Below, in pieces: positions 14,116 through 23,831 of a DNA stretch of 25,646 bases; the stretch's first letter is position 1; each line of letters begins with the position of its first letter. The position numbers and the translations under genes are program-made. The DNA lies in IMG/VR virus record IMGVR_UViG_3300009161_000207, positions 1 through 25,646 of that record. One strand, written 5' to 3'. Under the pieces are notes generated by a model, which was not told where the DNA came from, made no database searches, and saw nothing but the letters and a program-made list of their open reading frames with translations. Source of the stretch: a virus.

Positions 14116-15261
14116 ATGGCATTAACAGCACTTGAAACCATTTCTCAAAAATTACAAGAAGAAAGAGATAATAGATTAGAATCAATATTAATTTCTTCCG
14201 GGTCTGCAGCTATTGCTAAAAATGAATACAATGTGACAATTGTTGATAATAAAAATGTTGCATCTTCTTTGGTATTTAAAGAATTAAATAAAGATAAATA
14301 CGATGAAGAAGAAATTAAAAAAGCAATTAATGTAAATGTTACAGAATTAAAACCAAATATACCAGAACCAAATTTAAATTTAATTCCTAAACCAATTTAT
14401 GATAAATTGGTCTTACAATATGCCGACTTACAAAAACAATATAACGATTTAGAAACGATTTATCAGGTTGCATTGGCTGAAATTAGAAGATTAGATACCG
14501 AAGTAAAACGAGTTACAATTGAAAAATTAACCATTGAACAAAAGGATGATTTAATTGCAAATCAAATGGAAACATTAAAAGATACTTTAAATCTTTTCAC
14601 AGACCAAATACAAACGGCAATTCAAAAATCAGTTGAGGAATCAATATTAAGAACATCTTTACAATCACAAAACGCCGGATATAAAGTTCAAATTGAAGCA
14701 TTAATTAAACAAATTGATTCCTTAAACTCTATAATTGAAGGTTTACAGGCTCAACTTGGTGCAGTTCAACAACAACAAGCAATTACAACAGGAACACAAG
14801 CACAAGCATTGGCAGGTGGTGCAGATGTCATAAATGAAGTTGTTATTTTGAAAATAAATGGTCCAGAGATTGATAAAGCATTTAAAATTGCATCCAAACA
14901 AAAAGCAAGTAGTACCGATGTAAAATGGACAAGTGGTGGAACATTAGATTTTACAAATAATGATAAATCACCCGTTACCATAACATTGAGCCACCCAATA
15001 CCACCAGGATTTAGTATTGATTGGATGACCTTCCCTAAAGGAAAATCATTTACAATAGCTGGCGGTGCCAGTGAAAGTATTCAATTAGGAATAGACCATA
15101 ATTCAGGTACCGGAAAAGACTCAAAGAAAAAAACCTTTGGATATAGTGGTTCAACCGATTATAAATCCGAATTAACTGTTACAGTTACAAAGGCGGATGG
15201 TAAAGCAGCATCTAAAAAGTATCCAACTAAAAATACAAAAAATCACCCAGATTCATATTAA
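14116..15261 (+). CDS. Coiled-coil protein with C-terminal beta domain, putative tail structural protein
   Basis: The 381 residues divide into a helical N-terminal half and a beta half. Residues about 90-235 form a long coiled coil (repeated L-x-x-Q-x-x-x-L, many Gln/Glu) that ends in an A-V-Q-Q-Q-Q-A run. From about 240 an Ig-like or beta-sandwich domain follows, with V-V-I-L-K-I-N-G and a glycine/serine-rich surface, ending in a basic tail. Coiled-coil shaft plus beta head is the architecture of trimeric whiskers, fibres and fibre connectors. No family is recognised. It sits 2 bases after the DNRLRE-like gene and 6 before the next. Confidence 0.72.
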   Translation: MALTALETISQKLQEERDNRLESILISSGSAAIAKNEYNVTIVDNKNVASSLVFKELNKDKYDEEEIKKAINVNVTELKPNIPEPNLNLIPKPIYDKLVLQYADLQKQYNDLETIYQVALAEIRRLDTEVKRVTIEKLTIEQKDDLIANQMETLKDTLNLFTDQIQTAIQKSVEESILRTSLQSQNAGYKVQIEALIKQIDSLNSIIEGLQAQLGAVQQQQAITTGTQAQALAGGADVINEVVILKINGPEIDKAFKIASKQKASSTDVKWTSGGTLDFTNNDKSPVTITLSHPIPPGFSIDWMTFPKGKSFTIAGGASESIQLGIDHNSGTGKDSKKKTFGYSGSTDYKSELTVTVTKADGKAASKKYPTKNTKNHPDSY

Positions 15262-15267
15262 TAGATT

Positions 15268-16551
15268 ATGAGTATTAAAAAATATACAAACTTTGAACAA
15301 ATTGATGTAAATACTGACAACAAAGGAAAATTTTTGTTAGCAGATGATTTATTCATAGTTTCAAAAAACGAAATACAAGAAACCGATTTTGGCGATTGTA
15401 AATATGATGTAATGGAAGTTTCCGTTTATGACATTAATAGTAATTTGTTACCACAAAAATCGGGCAAAAATGTTGCTTATATAAAAAAAGGTGACATCAA
15501 ACACTACATGCATTCTATCACAAATAAAGGTGGCTTAAAAGAATTGGCTATTGATGCGGAAAAATTATTAAATGATTTAGGTTTTACAAATGGTATTCTT
15601 AAACTTAATATAAATTTCGTCAGAAATAGAGTAGGAACTGATAATTTATTAACAAGAGTGTGGATACAAGAAATTTCTCCTTCAAGAGAAGAAATTAGAA
15701 TATTACCTTTAAAAACAAAGGATGAAAATGTAAATTCAATTACAAATAGAGAATTTAATAATTTACAAAACTTAAGTAAAGATTTTAAATATTATAAAAA
15801 ATCACTATTAGATTCTATATACGCATTTGAAGGTAGTTTTTTAGAAGGAATCGATTCAGCGTTACAAACTCAATTTGGTAAAGATTTTTTTAGCTTATTA
15901 AAGAAAGATTTTGGTCTAAGTAAATTTCCTGAGTTTAGGAAAAAAATATATATAGATTTTCAAACATCAGTAAATTATTATTTAAATAACAAATACTATA
16001 ATATTACAGAATCAAAATTTGGTAAACCATCCGAAGAACGATTTGATGATTGTGACCAATATGATTTTAATATGTTAACAAACGAAATTAAAAAAATATT
16101 ATTTGATTGTGTTGATTTTAATATTAAAAATTTAAAAAGAAGGCCTGTTGAAGTTAAAACTCTTCCTAAAGAATTTGCAATCGTTGAATTAAGAAAACAA
16201 ATTGCAAATAATTTGGATACATTTAAGACTCCTTTCAATATTGTAAGAAATATATACAATGGTGATAAAGTTCAAATTAACTTAAATGACCCATTTGTTG
16301 GTGAAGTTCCTATTAAAAAAGAACCACCCGCATTACCACAAGTTATAGAACCGGCCGTTATAACCGAACCAATATTAATAGTTGCACCTGCCCCAATAGA
16401 AGAACCGGCTCCAAAAGTGGTTTTACCAACTCCTAGTCAAGGAACTGGCGGCGGGGGTGGAGGTAACATCCATCGAGAATATGATACATTAGATAGACAG
16501 AATTTGGCAGATGGTGGTATGGGTAGAGAACGAATGGATAATCAAAAATAA
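15268..16551 (+). CDS. Putative tail protein with Pro-rich and Gly-rich C-terminus, unknown
   Basis: The 427-residue protein has a beta-rich N-terminal domain (about 1-140), with repeated strands and W-I-Q-E-I-S-P-S-R-E-E-I-R. An alpha-helical middle (about 150-340, rich in F, Y, K) follows. A linker at about 352-395 made of E-P-P, A-P and V-I-E-P units precedes a six-glycine run and a charged end. The segment S-P-S-R-E-E-I-R occurs in T4-like fibre and baseplate proteins I recall, but not firmly enough to name it. The Pro/Gly-rich end suggests a flexible tether to another virion part. The next gene also begins with a Gly/Pro-rich stretch. Confidence 0.7.
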   Translation: MSIKKYTNFEQIDVNTDNKGKFLLADDLFIVSKNEIQETDFGDCKYDVMEVSVYDINSNLLPQKSGKNVAYIKKGDIKHYMHSITNKGGLKELAIDAEKLLNDLGFTNGILKLNINFVRNRVGTDNLLTRVWIQEISPSREEIRILPLKTKDENVNSITNREFNNLQNLSKDFKYYKKSLLDSIYAFEGSFLEGIDSALQTQFGKDFFSLLKKDFGLSKFPEFRKKIYIDFQTSVNYYLNNKYYNITESKFGKPSEERFDDCDQYDFNMLTNEIKKILFDCVDFNIKNLKRRPVEVKTLPKEFAIVELRKQIANNLDTFKTPFNIVRNIYNGDKVQINLNDPFVGEVPIKKEPPALPQVIEPAVITEPILIVAPAPIEEPAPKVVLPTPSQGTGGGGGGNIHREYDTLDRQNLADGGMGRERMDNQK

Positions 16552-16553
16552 AA

Positions 16554-16562
16554 ATATTTATA
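16554..16562 (+). promoter_or_regulatory. ATATTTATA motif upstream of the 1756-aa gene
   Basis: This exact copy of the intergenic 9-mer lies 11 bases before the ATG at 16574, in a 22-base gap. It would give a very short leader if it acts as a -10 element. The bases after it are A-rich, as at the copies at 21864 and 25015. Confidence 0.4.
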
Positions 16563-16573
16563 AAAAAGAATAA

Positions 16574-19500
16574 ATGGGAGCAAAGCATTTTAAACAATAT
16601 AAGGCCAACGTCGAGAATATGGGAGGTGAAATGACAAACCCACCATGGGATGGTGTCGGTCAATATGAGGCTTTCCCTAATCTATCCGGCGGAAGCCCTG
16701 GTGGGGGTGGATACACTCCTCCCGTTGCACCCAATCCAACATTTATACCACCATCTTATACAAATAATGATGCAGGAGCATTAAAAATATATTTGTCATC
16801 TGCTGAAAATACACAATTTGAAAGAGATGGTAATAATATTGGTATTGGTGTATCCACAATTGATACGTTTGCCCCATCGTCCACATTTGGAAGTAGTAGA
16901 ACGTATAAGGCAATAACAAATAATAAAATAGCTGTAAATTATTTTACAGTAAGTGTTTCTAAAAAATATTCGTATACTGCAGACTTACAATTTGAACCTC
17001 TTTATTTAAATATAAATCCATTTTCATCCATATTTGGTGGAATGGGTAGTAATACTGGGTTTAGTGGGTTATCCGAATATGGAACATATAATAACGTATT
17101 TAATTATAACTACAAACCATCGTTAACAACAAATGATGTTCTATTTACGGAAGTAATTGCAATACAAGAATTCACATTAAACGATAATGGAACATATGAT
17201 TCATCCGAAAGAAGATTAGATTCCACATCAGGAACAATAAATTTAGAATTCAAATTTAAAGAAATTGAAATATTAAATAATCTTCCAGCACTACCGCTTA
17301 TACCGGAGATTGTTATAAATTATGAAATTGGATTTTCTTCTAATTTCAAAAATGAATTGGGTGAGATATTAAAATTAAATTACGAAATATTAAGTAATTC
17401 CGATGAGAAAGTAGATTCCGGTGCAATAAAGCTGGTAGATGGTAATACTAATAATAAAAGTATAAACAAGTCGGTTTTAGAAAATGCATATATTAATTTA
17501 TCAATAGTAGGAGACATATCTGCTGCATATTTGTATAAAAATATATACTATGCTTCACTAACAATTGCACAAAATAGTCCAGAGGGTGATTATTCAAAAT
17601 GGAAATCGGTTGGGAAAGCATTTAGATTAACGGGTAAAGAATTATCATCGGGTATAGTTGTAATTGCAATATTAGAAAAAGAAATCAATGTCGCTGCTCC
17701 TGTAATTATGGTTTCGGACACCAAATACAATATACAAGTAAAGGATTCCGATTTAGAAAAAGAAGTAAAAATTTCATTTAGAACGGAAAACGCCGATGAA
17801 GTAGTTGCATACACATCGACTGATAAATACATTTTAACTAAAGCTGATGTTGGTTATGTTACTTTATATTTTCAAAAAGACTTTAATGAAGTCTATGGAA
17901 CTAAAAAAGTTATATTAACTCCAAAATCCAAATTATATGGTACCGGAGAAAGAGTAGAAATTTTAATTACATTTACGGCTATAAATGATTATCCGTCAAT
18001 AACTCAAGTATTATTTCCAGAAGCAATTGATGTTCCATCTTTTTCTGATTTACAAATAGAATGGGAAGTTGAATATAATACATTTGCAACTAGTTTTGTT
18101 GATGTTTTTTTACTTTTAAAAAATAAAACTAAAGTAGGATTATTTGAAAAATTAGCACCCAATGGTTCTTTTAAAATAAATTTAAGAAACTTAGCGGATA
18201 GATTTCCACAATGGAATGGCAGTGATAATATATCATTATATTTGTTACCAAGAAACAATGGAGGTTCGGAAGCTTTGATTGGTAATGAATATGAAATTGT
18301 AACACAAATATTTTATCCATCCATATATTTGGATGAAGATTCTATAAAAAAATCTATATACGATGCATTTATAAATAAATTATCATTTATAGAACCAACT
18401 AAGGATAGTAAATATTTAACACATCTTGCAAATTTTGATAATAACGAACAAATATTGGTTTCATCATATGAAGAAGATAATTGGACATTATCATCTAAAA
18501 GGAAAGATGCATTAGGAAACGAACTGGTTGATAAGGAAGTTAAATCTGTTATATTAAAATTATATTCACCAATTCCGGCAAATATAAATGAAAACTCTAC
18601 ATTTTGGATTACAAAATTAATGAGTAATCCTTTAATAGAAACAATAATTTTAAATGAACAAGATACCTTAAAATGCCCACCAATAAAGGGGCCCAATTTT
18701 AATATAGAAGTTGATTTTACAACCGGTAAGTCTACCGGATATGAATCTTTAGATAATTTAATATTAAGTAGTTCAACATCTACAAATAATTTAGTTACAA
18801 CTTATTTAAGTTCATCGTTGTCATATCAAAGCGATTTGAATATAGATTATGCATCAGGTTCAAATGCATTGGAAGGATATTTATGGGATAATTTTGTTCA
18901 TTTTAGTTCTGCTACGGAAAGATTGGATAATTTTATTTATAAAGTTCAATTAATTGAAAAATATGAAACTTTATATAATGCAACATACTCAACAGGTTCA
19001 GCACCATTATCAGGTTCTCATACCGGTTCACTATCGGCTATACAAGAAAGAGAAAGACAATTATTAAAGAAAAATCAAATTTTACAAGGATTTGATGGCT
19101 TTGAAACATTTTTGTATACATCATCTTCATTGAGTTGGCCATGTGATATTAATAGTAAATTATTAAATCATACATCTTCGACGGTTATTAATTGGTATGC
19201 ATCGGCATCCGTTGCAGCAGAAACTTTTGATTTGGAAAATCCAAATTGGATTATGAATAATGTTCCAACATTTATAAATGACGTTGAAAATTCAGAAAGC
19301 TTTCATTTATTATTGAATATGTTAGCACATCATTTTGATGTAATTTATTATTATACCAAAGCTATTGAAAATGGTAGAGGTTTGGGGTATAAATCAAAAA
19401 ATGGTGTTCCTGATAAATTATTGTTTGATGTTTTAAAATCTTTCAACTGGGATGCAAAGAATTTAGCGGATGATGCAAAACTTTGGGAATATGTGTTTGG

Positions 19501-21844
19501 TGTGGATAGTGAGGGAACTACAACAAATATTAATCCAGCAAAACAAAGAACATTTGAAATTTGGAGAAGAATAGCAAATAATTTACCTTACTTATTAAAG
19601 CACAAAGGAACAAGACGTGGTATATATGCATTATTGAGTTGCTATGGTATACCATCATCAAATCTTTCAATTTTAGAATTTGGGGGCCCTGAAGTAACCA
19701 ACATCTCAAAGAGTAAATTGGTAATGGATAATATTACAACCGCTCTTAATATGATAAGTGGTTCTTATATTCAATTTGAATGGAAAAATACTGAAAGAAA
19801 TAGAAAACCAGATACAATTGAATTTTTTGTAAAACCATATACATCAGGCAATTACAATATTATTAGTGGTAGTGGTGGTATGATATTAAATTTAAGTGGA
19901 AGTACGGATAGTAATTATGGAGTTGTAACACTTAATTATAGTGGTTCTGCTATATCGTCATCTTTATTACCTATTTTCAATAATAGATTTTTTGGTATTG
20001 GAGTTAGTAGAGAAGTAAGTGGTAGTTATCATAATTTTGAATTAAACATAAGACAATCCGATAAGGAAAGAACTATATTTCAACAATCATATTCATCGTC
20101 TATATTAGCTATATCATCTAATTGGAATAGTGGGTCGTATATTAGAATGGGTAATAATTTTACAGGCAGTGTTGATGAATTCCGTTTATGGAGTACACCA
20201 TTACAAAGGGAAAGATTCTATGAGCACGTTTCATTTCCTGAAATGATTAATGGTAACCACATTTCGTCATCAACCGATGATTTATATTTCCGTTTAGATT
20301 TTGAATATCCTAAAAACCTAGCATTAACATCTTCTTTAATAAATGTTGATACAAATATGTATTTTTCATCATCACTTACTAGAAATGATTATGAAGATGG
20401 AAGCAATCAAACAATATATTCTTTAAACCCATCTGCATCATTTACAGCAAGTGCATACGGCTTTAATTCTATAACAACATATCCATATCAATTTGAACCA
20501 ATAGATAGAAGTGTTGTTTTAGAAATACCAGATATGGGTTCTACAAGATATTCAACTAATAAAGTTAGATTTGAATCTCAAACCGATTTTGAGGGTAACG
20601 ATGTAAGTGGTGGTGTTGATTTGTCGGTAAAAAGTAGAGCAACTAAAAAAGCATTTGACCAATCACCAACGGATTCAAATAGAGTGGGATTATTTTTCTC
20701 ACCTACAAAAGAATTAAATATTGATATTGCAAAATCGTTTGGTGGAATTAATTTAGATAATTATATCGGTGACCCAGGTGATAGAACAAAATCAAATTAT
20801 AAATCTTTAGATAATTTAAGAAACTATTATTTCCAAAGATTTGACAATAGAGATATTTACGCATACATCAACTTAATCAAACTATATGAGAAATCTATGT
20901 TTGAGGATATTAAGAAAATGTTACCTGCAAGAGTTAAAGCTACTACTGGTTTATTAATTGAACCACATATTTTAGAAAGAAGTAAGATTGCACAAAAAGA
21001 CCCAACCGGTCAAGAATATCAAAAAGAAACTGTAATTCATTATAACGACACTACAATTTTATATGGTGAAACTACTCAATACGAAACTATTGTTGATGCC
21101 GACTTATCCGAAAAAATAAGTGGAGAAAATAATCAATATTATGCAGAGATTTATACGGCATCATTGGATAGTATAATTGGAGAAAATTATCAATATGATG
21201 TAGAAATTTATACGGCATCACTACAAAGTATAAACGCAGAATCATATCAAAATGATGTTATAATAGATGCGGGGTTGGGATTACCAACAATATTAACCGA
21301 AATAGACATATACGATATTAATACCATAGTAGGACAGAGTGATTATGAAACAATCGGATTTGGTATTTATGCAGACAACGGACATGCGATTAGAACTTAT
21401 TTTGACAAAGATGGTAGACGAGTTAAAGAAAGAATTAGAGTGGATTTAGTTAAGGAACAAAAGGAAAGAATCGTAACCAAATTCGCAGTAACAGCATCTG
21501 CAATTGGATTAGGAGACCCTCGTGGTGGATATGTTTCTGATATTCAAACTTATTATGAAACTAGATTAAATATACAACCATTTTCAGGTTCAAAAGTAAT
21601 TAACGCAGGAACAGGAAGTATTATAGAAGTAACACATTTGAACGGATATTTACCAACGCATTATAGAAATACATCTGATTTGACAAGAGGATTAGAAAAT
21701 TCATTCTTTAGAGGTTCAAAAAATACATCAGCAACAACATTAGATGGTAGCGAACCAATTGAAACATTTGTATCTAATCCAAATACATTAACAGTAAATA
21801 GAACAGGTAGAAATACTTCTGAACCGATTTTGGAAGTAGAATAA
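16574..21844 (+). CDS. Giant multidomain tail protein (gp7/gpI-like segment, LamG domain, C-terminal repeats)
   Basis: At 1756 residues this is the largest gene here. Residues 1-60 are Gly/Pro-rich. About 240-600 holds several beta domains of Ig type. A helical region at about 885-1035 includes H-K-G-T-R-R-G-I-Y-A-L-L-S-C-Y-G-I-P (1010-1027). This KGT-x(3)-I-x-A-L-L-x-x-x-G-I-P style is seen in P2 gpI-type and gp7-like wedge tail proteins. About 1065-1225 forms a LamG/concanavalin-like lectin domain with G-S-V-D-E-F-R-L-W (1198-1206). Residues 1498-1570 hold a degenerate ~19-residue repeat, and the rest is basic and beta-rich. It probably links the baseplate wedge to fibre or glycan-binding parts, combining jobs that T4 divides among gp7, gp8 and gp10. 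The assignment to wedge is moderately sure, the lectin domain fairly sure. Confidence 0.82.
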   Translation: MGAKHFKQYKANVENMGGEMTNPPWDGVGQYEAFPNLSGGSPGGGGYTPPVAPNPTFIPPSYTNNDAGALKIYLSSAENTQFERDGNNIGIGVSTIDTFAPSSTFGSSRTYKAITNNKIAVNYFTVSVSKKYSYTADLQFEPLYLNINPFSSIFGGMGSNTGFSGLSEYGTYNNVFNYNYKPSLTTNDVLFTEVIAIQEFTLNDNGTYDSSERRLDSTSGTINLEFKFKEIEILNNLPALPLIPEIVINYEIGFSSNFKNELGEILKLNYEILSNSDEKVDSGAIKLVDGNTNNKSINKSVLENAYINLSIVGDISAAYLYKNIYYASLTIAQNSPEGDYSKWKSVGKAFRLTGKELSSGIVVIAILEKEINVAAPVIMVSDTKYNIQVKDSDLEKEVKISFRTENADEVVAYTSTDKYILTKADVGYVTLYFQKDFNEVYGTKKVILTPKSKLYGTGERVEILITFTAINDYPSITQVLFPEAIDVPSFSDLQIEWEVEYNTFATSFVDVFLLLKNKTKVGLFEKLAPNGSFKINLRNLADRFPQWNGSDNISLYLLPRNNGGSEALIGNEYEIVTQIFYPSIYLDEDSIKKSIYDAFINKLSFIEPTKDSKYLTHLANFDNNEQILVSSYEEDNWTLSSKRKDALGNELVDKEVKSVILKLYSPIPANINENSTFWITKLMSNPLIETIILNEQDTLKCPPIKGPNFNIEVDFTTGKSTGYESLDNLILSSSTSTNNLVTTYLSSSLSYQSDLNIDYASGSNALEGYLWDNFVHFSSATERLDNFIYKVQLIEKYETLYNATYSTGSAPLSGSHTGSLSAIQERERQLLKKNQILQGFDGFETFLYTSSSLSWPCDINSKLLNHTSSTVINWYASASVAAETFDLENPNWIMNNVPTFINDVENSESFHLLLNMLAHHFDVIYYYTKAIENGRGLGYKSKNGVPDKLLFDVLKSFNWDAKNLADDAKLWEYVFGVDSEGTTTNINPAKQRTFEIWRRIANNLPYLLKHKGTRRGIYALLSCYGIPSSNLSILEFGGPEVTNISKSKLVMDNITTALNMISGSYIQFEWKNTERNRKPDTIEFFVKPYTSGNYNIISGSGGMILNLSGSTDSNYGVVTLNYSGSAISSSLLPIFNNRFFGIGVSREVSGSYHNFELNIRQSDKERTIFQQSYSSSILAISSNWNSGSYIRMGNNFTGSVDEFRLWSTPLQRERFYEHVSFPEMINGNHISSSTDDLYFRLDFEYPKNLALTSSLINVDTNMYFSSSLTRNDYEDGSNQTIYSLNPSASFTASAYGFNSITTYPYQFEPIDRSVVLEIPDMGSTRYSTNKVRFESQTDFEGNDVSGGVDLSVKSRATKKAFDQSPTDSNRVGLFFSPTKELNIDIAKSFGGINLDNYIGDPGDRTKSNYKSLDNLRNYYFQRFDNRDIYAYINLIKLYEKSMFEDIKKMLPARVKATTGLLIEPHILERSKIAQKDPTGQEYQKETVIHYNDTTILYGETTQYETIVDADLSEKISGENNQYYAEIYTASLDSIIGENYQYDVEIYTASLQSINAESYQNDVIIDAGLGLPTILTEIDIYDINTIVGQSDYETIGFGIYADNGHAIRTYFDKDGRRVKERIRVDLVKEQKERIVTKFAVTASAIGLGDPRGGYVSDIQTYYETRLNIQPFSGSKVINAGTGSIIEVTHLNGYLPTHYRNTSDLTRGLENSFFRGSKNTSATTLDGSEPIETFVSNPNTLTVNRTGRNTSEPILEVE
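21065..21280 (+). repeat. Degenerate tandem repeat (57-bp core unit) in the giant tail gene
   Basis: The core is two adjacent 57-bp units at 21122-21178 and 21179-21235. Both begin GGAGAAAAT and share TTTATACGGCATCA, encoding G-E-N-x-Q-Y-x-x-E-I-Y-T-A-S-L-x-S-I-x. A weaker copy precedes them (from 21065, G-E-T-T-Q-Y-E-T-I-V-D-A) and another follows (to about 21280, A-E-S-Y-Q-N-D-V-I-I-D-A). All are in frame. Confidence 0.8.
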
Positions 21845-21863
21845 ACGGATTTTTAAAATAATT

Positions 21864-21872
21864 ATATTTATA
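21864..21872 (+). promoter_or_regulatory. ATATTTATA motif upstream of the 207-aa structural gene
   Basis: This exact 9-mer lies in the 48-bp gap after the giant tail gene, 20 bases before the ATG at 21893. That spacing suits a short-leader promoter. It would start the transcript for the two genes at 21893 and 22526, which ends at the terminator at 23789-23828. Confidence 0.45.
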
Positions 21873-21892
21873 AACAAAGATAATATTATACT

Positions 21893-22516
21893 ATGGGATA
21901 TTTAAGTAACACAGAATTAACCGTTGACGCTATTCTTACCAAAAAAGGTAGAGAAAAATTAGCAGCCGGGCAAGGTTTAAACATTACTCAATTTGCATTA
22001 GCAGACGATGAGATTGATTACACACTTTACGAACCAGCTCACCCATTGGGTTCAGCTTATTATGATGCAGCAATTAAAAATATGCCTGTATTAGAAGCTA
22101 ATCCAGATGAGACTCAAGTAATGAAGTATAAGTTAGTAACTTTACCAAAAAACACAACTCGTATTCCGGTTGTTGAATTTGGAGTTCCTAATATTGCAGT
22201 TAATCAAAAAAGTGGTGAGGTTGCATTATCTCCAACTACATCTCCAGCAGGAAATAGAAGTTTAGGATATACAATTGTATTATCTAACAAAAATGCAGGT
22301 GATATTATTGGTGAAGGTGTAACATCTGATATTGGTTCAGTTCCAATATTCATCGGTGATGATGTATCTGCAACAGCAGCAATTGCAAAAGGATTATCAT
22401 TTAAATTTATTCCAAATCCATCATTAACGTCAACCATTAGAACTACAATTACAGTTTATGGTAACGAAACGGGTGGTTCACAAACAATTCCAATAACAGT
22501 AACTTACGTTCAATAA
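21893..22516 (+). CDS. Putative virion structural protein, 207 aa
   Basis: The N-terminus is strongly patterned: G-Y-L-S-N-T-E-L-T-V-D-A-I-L-T-K-K-G-R-E-K-L-A, then I-T-Q-F-A-L-A-D-D-E-I-D-Y-T-L-Y. Proteins with this start are frequent among tail genes of uncultured T4-like marine phages and are usually labelled structural, function unknown. The T-K-K-G-R-x-x-L piece also occurs at the start of other phage tail-fibre-type proteins. The C-terminal half (about 90-207) is beta-rich with an Ig-like alternation of strands. It has its own motif upstream and is followed after 9 bases by the 415-aa gene, so both are probably made late and in quantity. Confidence 0.75.
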   Translation: MGYLSNTELTVDAILTKKGREKLAAGQGLNITQFALADDEIDYTLYEPAHPLGSAYYDAAIKNMPVLEANPDETQVMKYKLVTLPKNTTRIPVVEFGVPNIAVNQKSGEVALSPTTSPAGNRSLGYTIVLSNKNAGDIIGEGVTSDIGSVPIFIGDDVSATAAIAKGLSFKFIPNPSLTSTIRTTITVYGNETGGSQTIPITVTYVQ

Positions 22517-22525
22517 TAAAATACC

Positions 22526-23773
22526 ATGGCAGTAATAAGAGACAATAGAGGGGCCCTTTTAGCAAGTAACATATCGCAATACTTAGCAGGTGCAGCAAAC
22601 ACCGCAGGAACTCCCGTAGATACTAGCGAATTAGTTAGAATCGTAAACCAATTTTTAGGAACCGGTGAACAAATCAGCTCGGATATAACTACCATCACAA
22701 ATGGTATTTACAAAAAGTTCGGAGCTATTGATAAAGTAACTAATAGAACCGAAATCGTAACTTCTGGAATATGGAGTGGAGACACAGGTTCATTAGATGT
22801 AAAAGCAAACTATACTTCATCTGCACAAGTTGCATCTACAAGTGGTAAATACTATTTAGATGTTTATAACACAACGGCAACAGGTTCTGGAGAAGTTCAG
22901 TTTTCAATTGCATATGGTGATGTAAGTGGATTTGGTGCACCTACTATATCTCAAAATGATGATTCAACTTTACCAACCAAAGCAACTTATAATCAATATA
23001 AGAATGTATTATTAGATAGTGCAGATAATTTCTTTAGTGTATATAGTGGTTCAACTGCAGGTGCTGCAGATATGACATCTTTCTACGCAATCAATATAAA
23101 TAGAGCTAGATACAAAGAAAGATTAGACCCAGGAAATATTTCAATAGATTTTTCAGGTTCAGTTAGACGTATTACTTTAATTGATGATAGTGGTGGAACT
23201 GACGAAAATGTAACAACTGCAGGTAGAGTTTATAACTTAGTTAGTGGTTCATTAAATATTGGTTCAGCATTAACTGCATCAATCGCGCCAACTAACGGAT
23301 ATAGTGCACCTAACGGAAAAGGATATGGTTTATTTTATCCAGATATGGGTATTATATTATTAAATCCAAATGCATTAGCATCGGCTTGTGACCCAAAATT
23401 AGGACAAGCAAGTGGCTCAATAATTAATGTCTATCACCAAAACAATGGTAACAACTCAGGTTCGGTTGCATTATTGATGGCAATTAGTGGTGGTGCAGAC
23501 TTACAAATAAGAAGAACTGAAAATGTTTCTACATCTCATTATTTTGTAAGAGCAAATAATAGAGAATTTAACTTCTCAAATAATCCAACATTTGTAACAG
23601 GTTCAGTAGGTGCATTTGCTCAATCATTATTTGAAAGAGACCCACATGTTTATATTACAACAGTAGGTTTATACGATGACGCAAACGAATTATTAGCAGT
23701 AGCAAAAACTTCCAAACCGGTTGAAAAATCATTTGATAAGGAAATTGCAATTAAAGTTAAATTAGACTTCTAA
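22526..23773 (+). CDS. Putative virion structural protein, 415 aa, with shared C-terminal module
   Basis: The N-terminus (A-V-I-R-D-N-R-G-A-L-L-A-S-N-I-S-Q-Y-L) is helical. The body is rich in Gly, Ser and Thr, with many short beta strands. From about residue 265 the protein has G-K-G-Y-G-L-F-Y-P-D-M-G-I-I-L-L, then R-E-F-N-F-S-N-N-P, then V-Y-I-T-T-V-G-L-Y-D-D with L-L-A-V-A-K-x-x-K-P-V near the end. The same series in the same order is found in the next protein, so the two are paralogous in their C-terminal part. The V-x-L-Y-D-D-x-x-x-L-x-A-V-A-K signature is common in structural proteins of T4-like phages I recall. It is not recognisable as sheath or tube. It ends just before a strong terminator. 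Confidence 0.75.
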   Translation: MAVIRDNRGALLASNISQYLAGAANTAGTPVDTSELVRIVNQFLGTGEQISSDITTITNGIYKKFGAIDKVTNRTEIVTSGIWSGDTGSLDVKANYTSSAQVASTSGKYYLDVYNTTATGSGEVQFSIAYGDVSGFGAPTISQNDDSTLPTKATYNQYKNVLLDSADNFFSVYSGSTAGAADMTSFYAININRARYKERLDPGNISIDFSGSVRRITLIDDSGGTDENVTTAGRVYNLVSGSLNIGSALTASIAPTNGYSAPNGKGYGLFYPDMGIILLNPNALASACDPKLGQASGSIINVYHQNNGNNSGSVALLMAISGGADLQIRRTENVSTSHYFVRANNREFNFSNNPTFVTGSVGAFAQSLFERDPHVYITTVGLYDDANELLAVAKTSKPVEKSFDKEIAIKVKLDF

Positions 23774-23788
23774 TCGGAGAATAAAATA

Positions 23789-23828
23789 AAAACTATGGCC
23801 CACCTTAATTTGGTGGGTTTTTAGTTTT
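23789..23828 (+). terminator. Intrinsic terminator after the 415-aa structural gene
   Basis: CCCACC (23799-23804) pairs with GGTGGG (23812-23817) around a 7-base loop and is followed by five T. An outer stem AAAACTA (23789-23795) with TAGTTTT (23822-23828) extends it. Four bases later comes the ATATTTATA motif of the next gene, so this is a terminator-promoter boundary between transcription units. Confidence 0.88.
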
Positions 23829-23831
23829 AAG

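Noticed and set aside
22526-23773. Tail sheath protein gp18
   Set aside because: The length and position might suggest it, but no sheath-like motif is seen and the C-terminal module is shared with a neighbour, which does not fit sheath.
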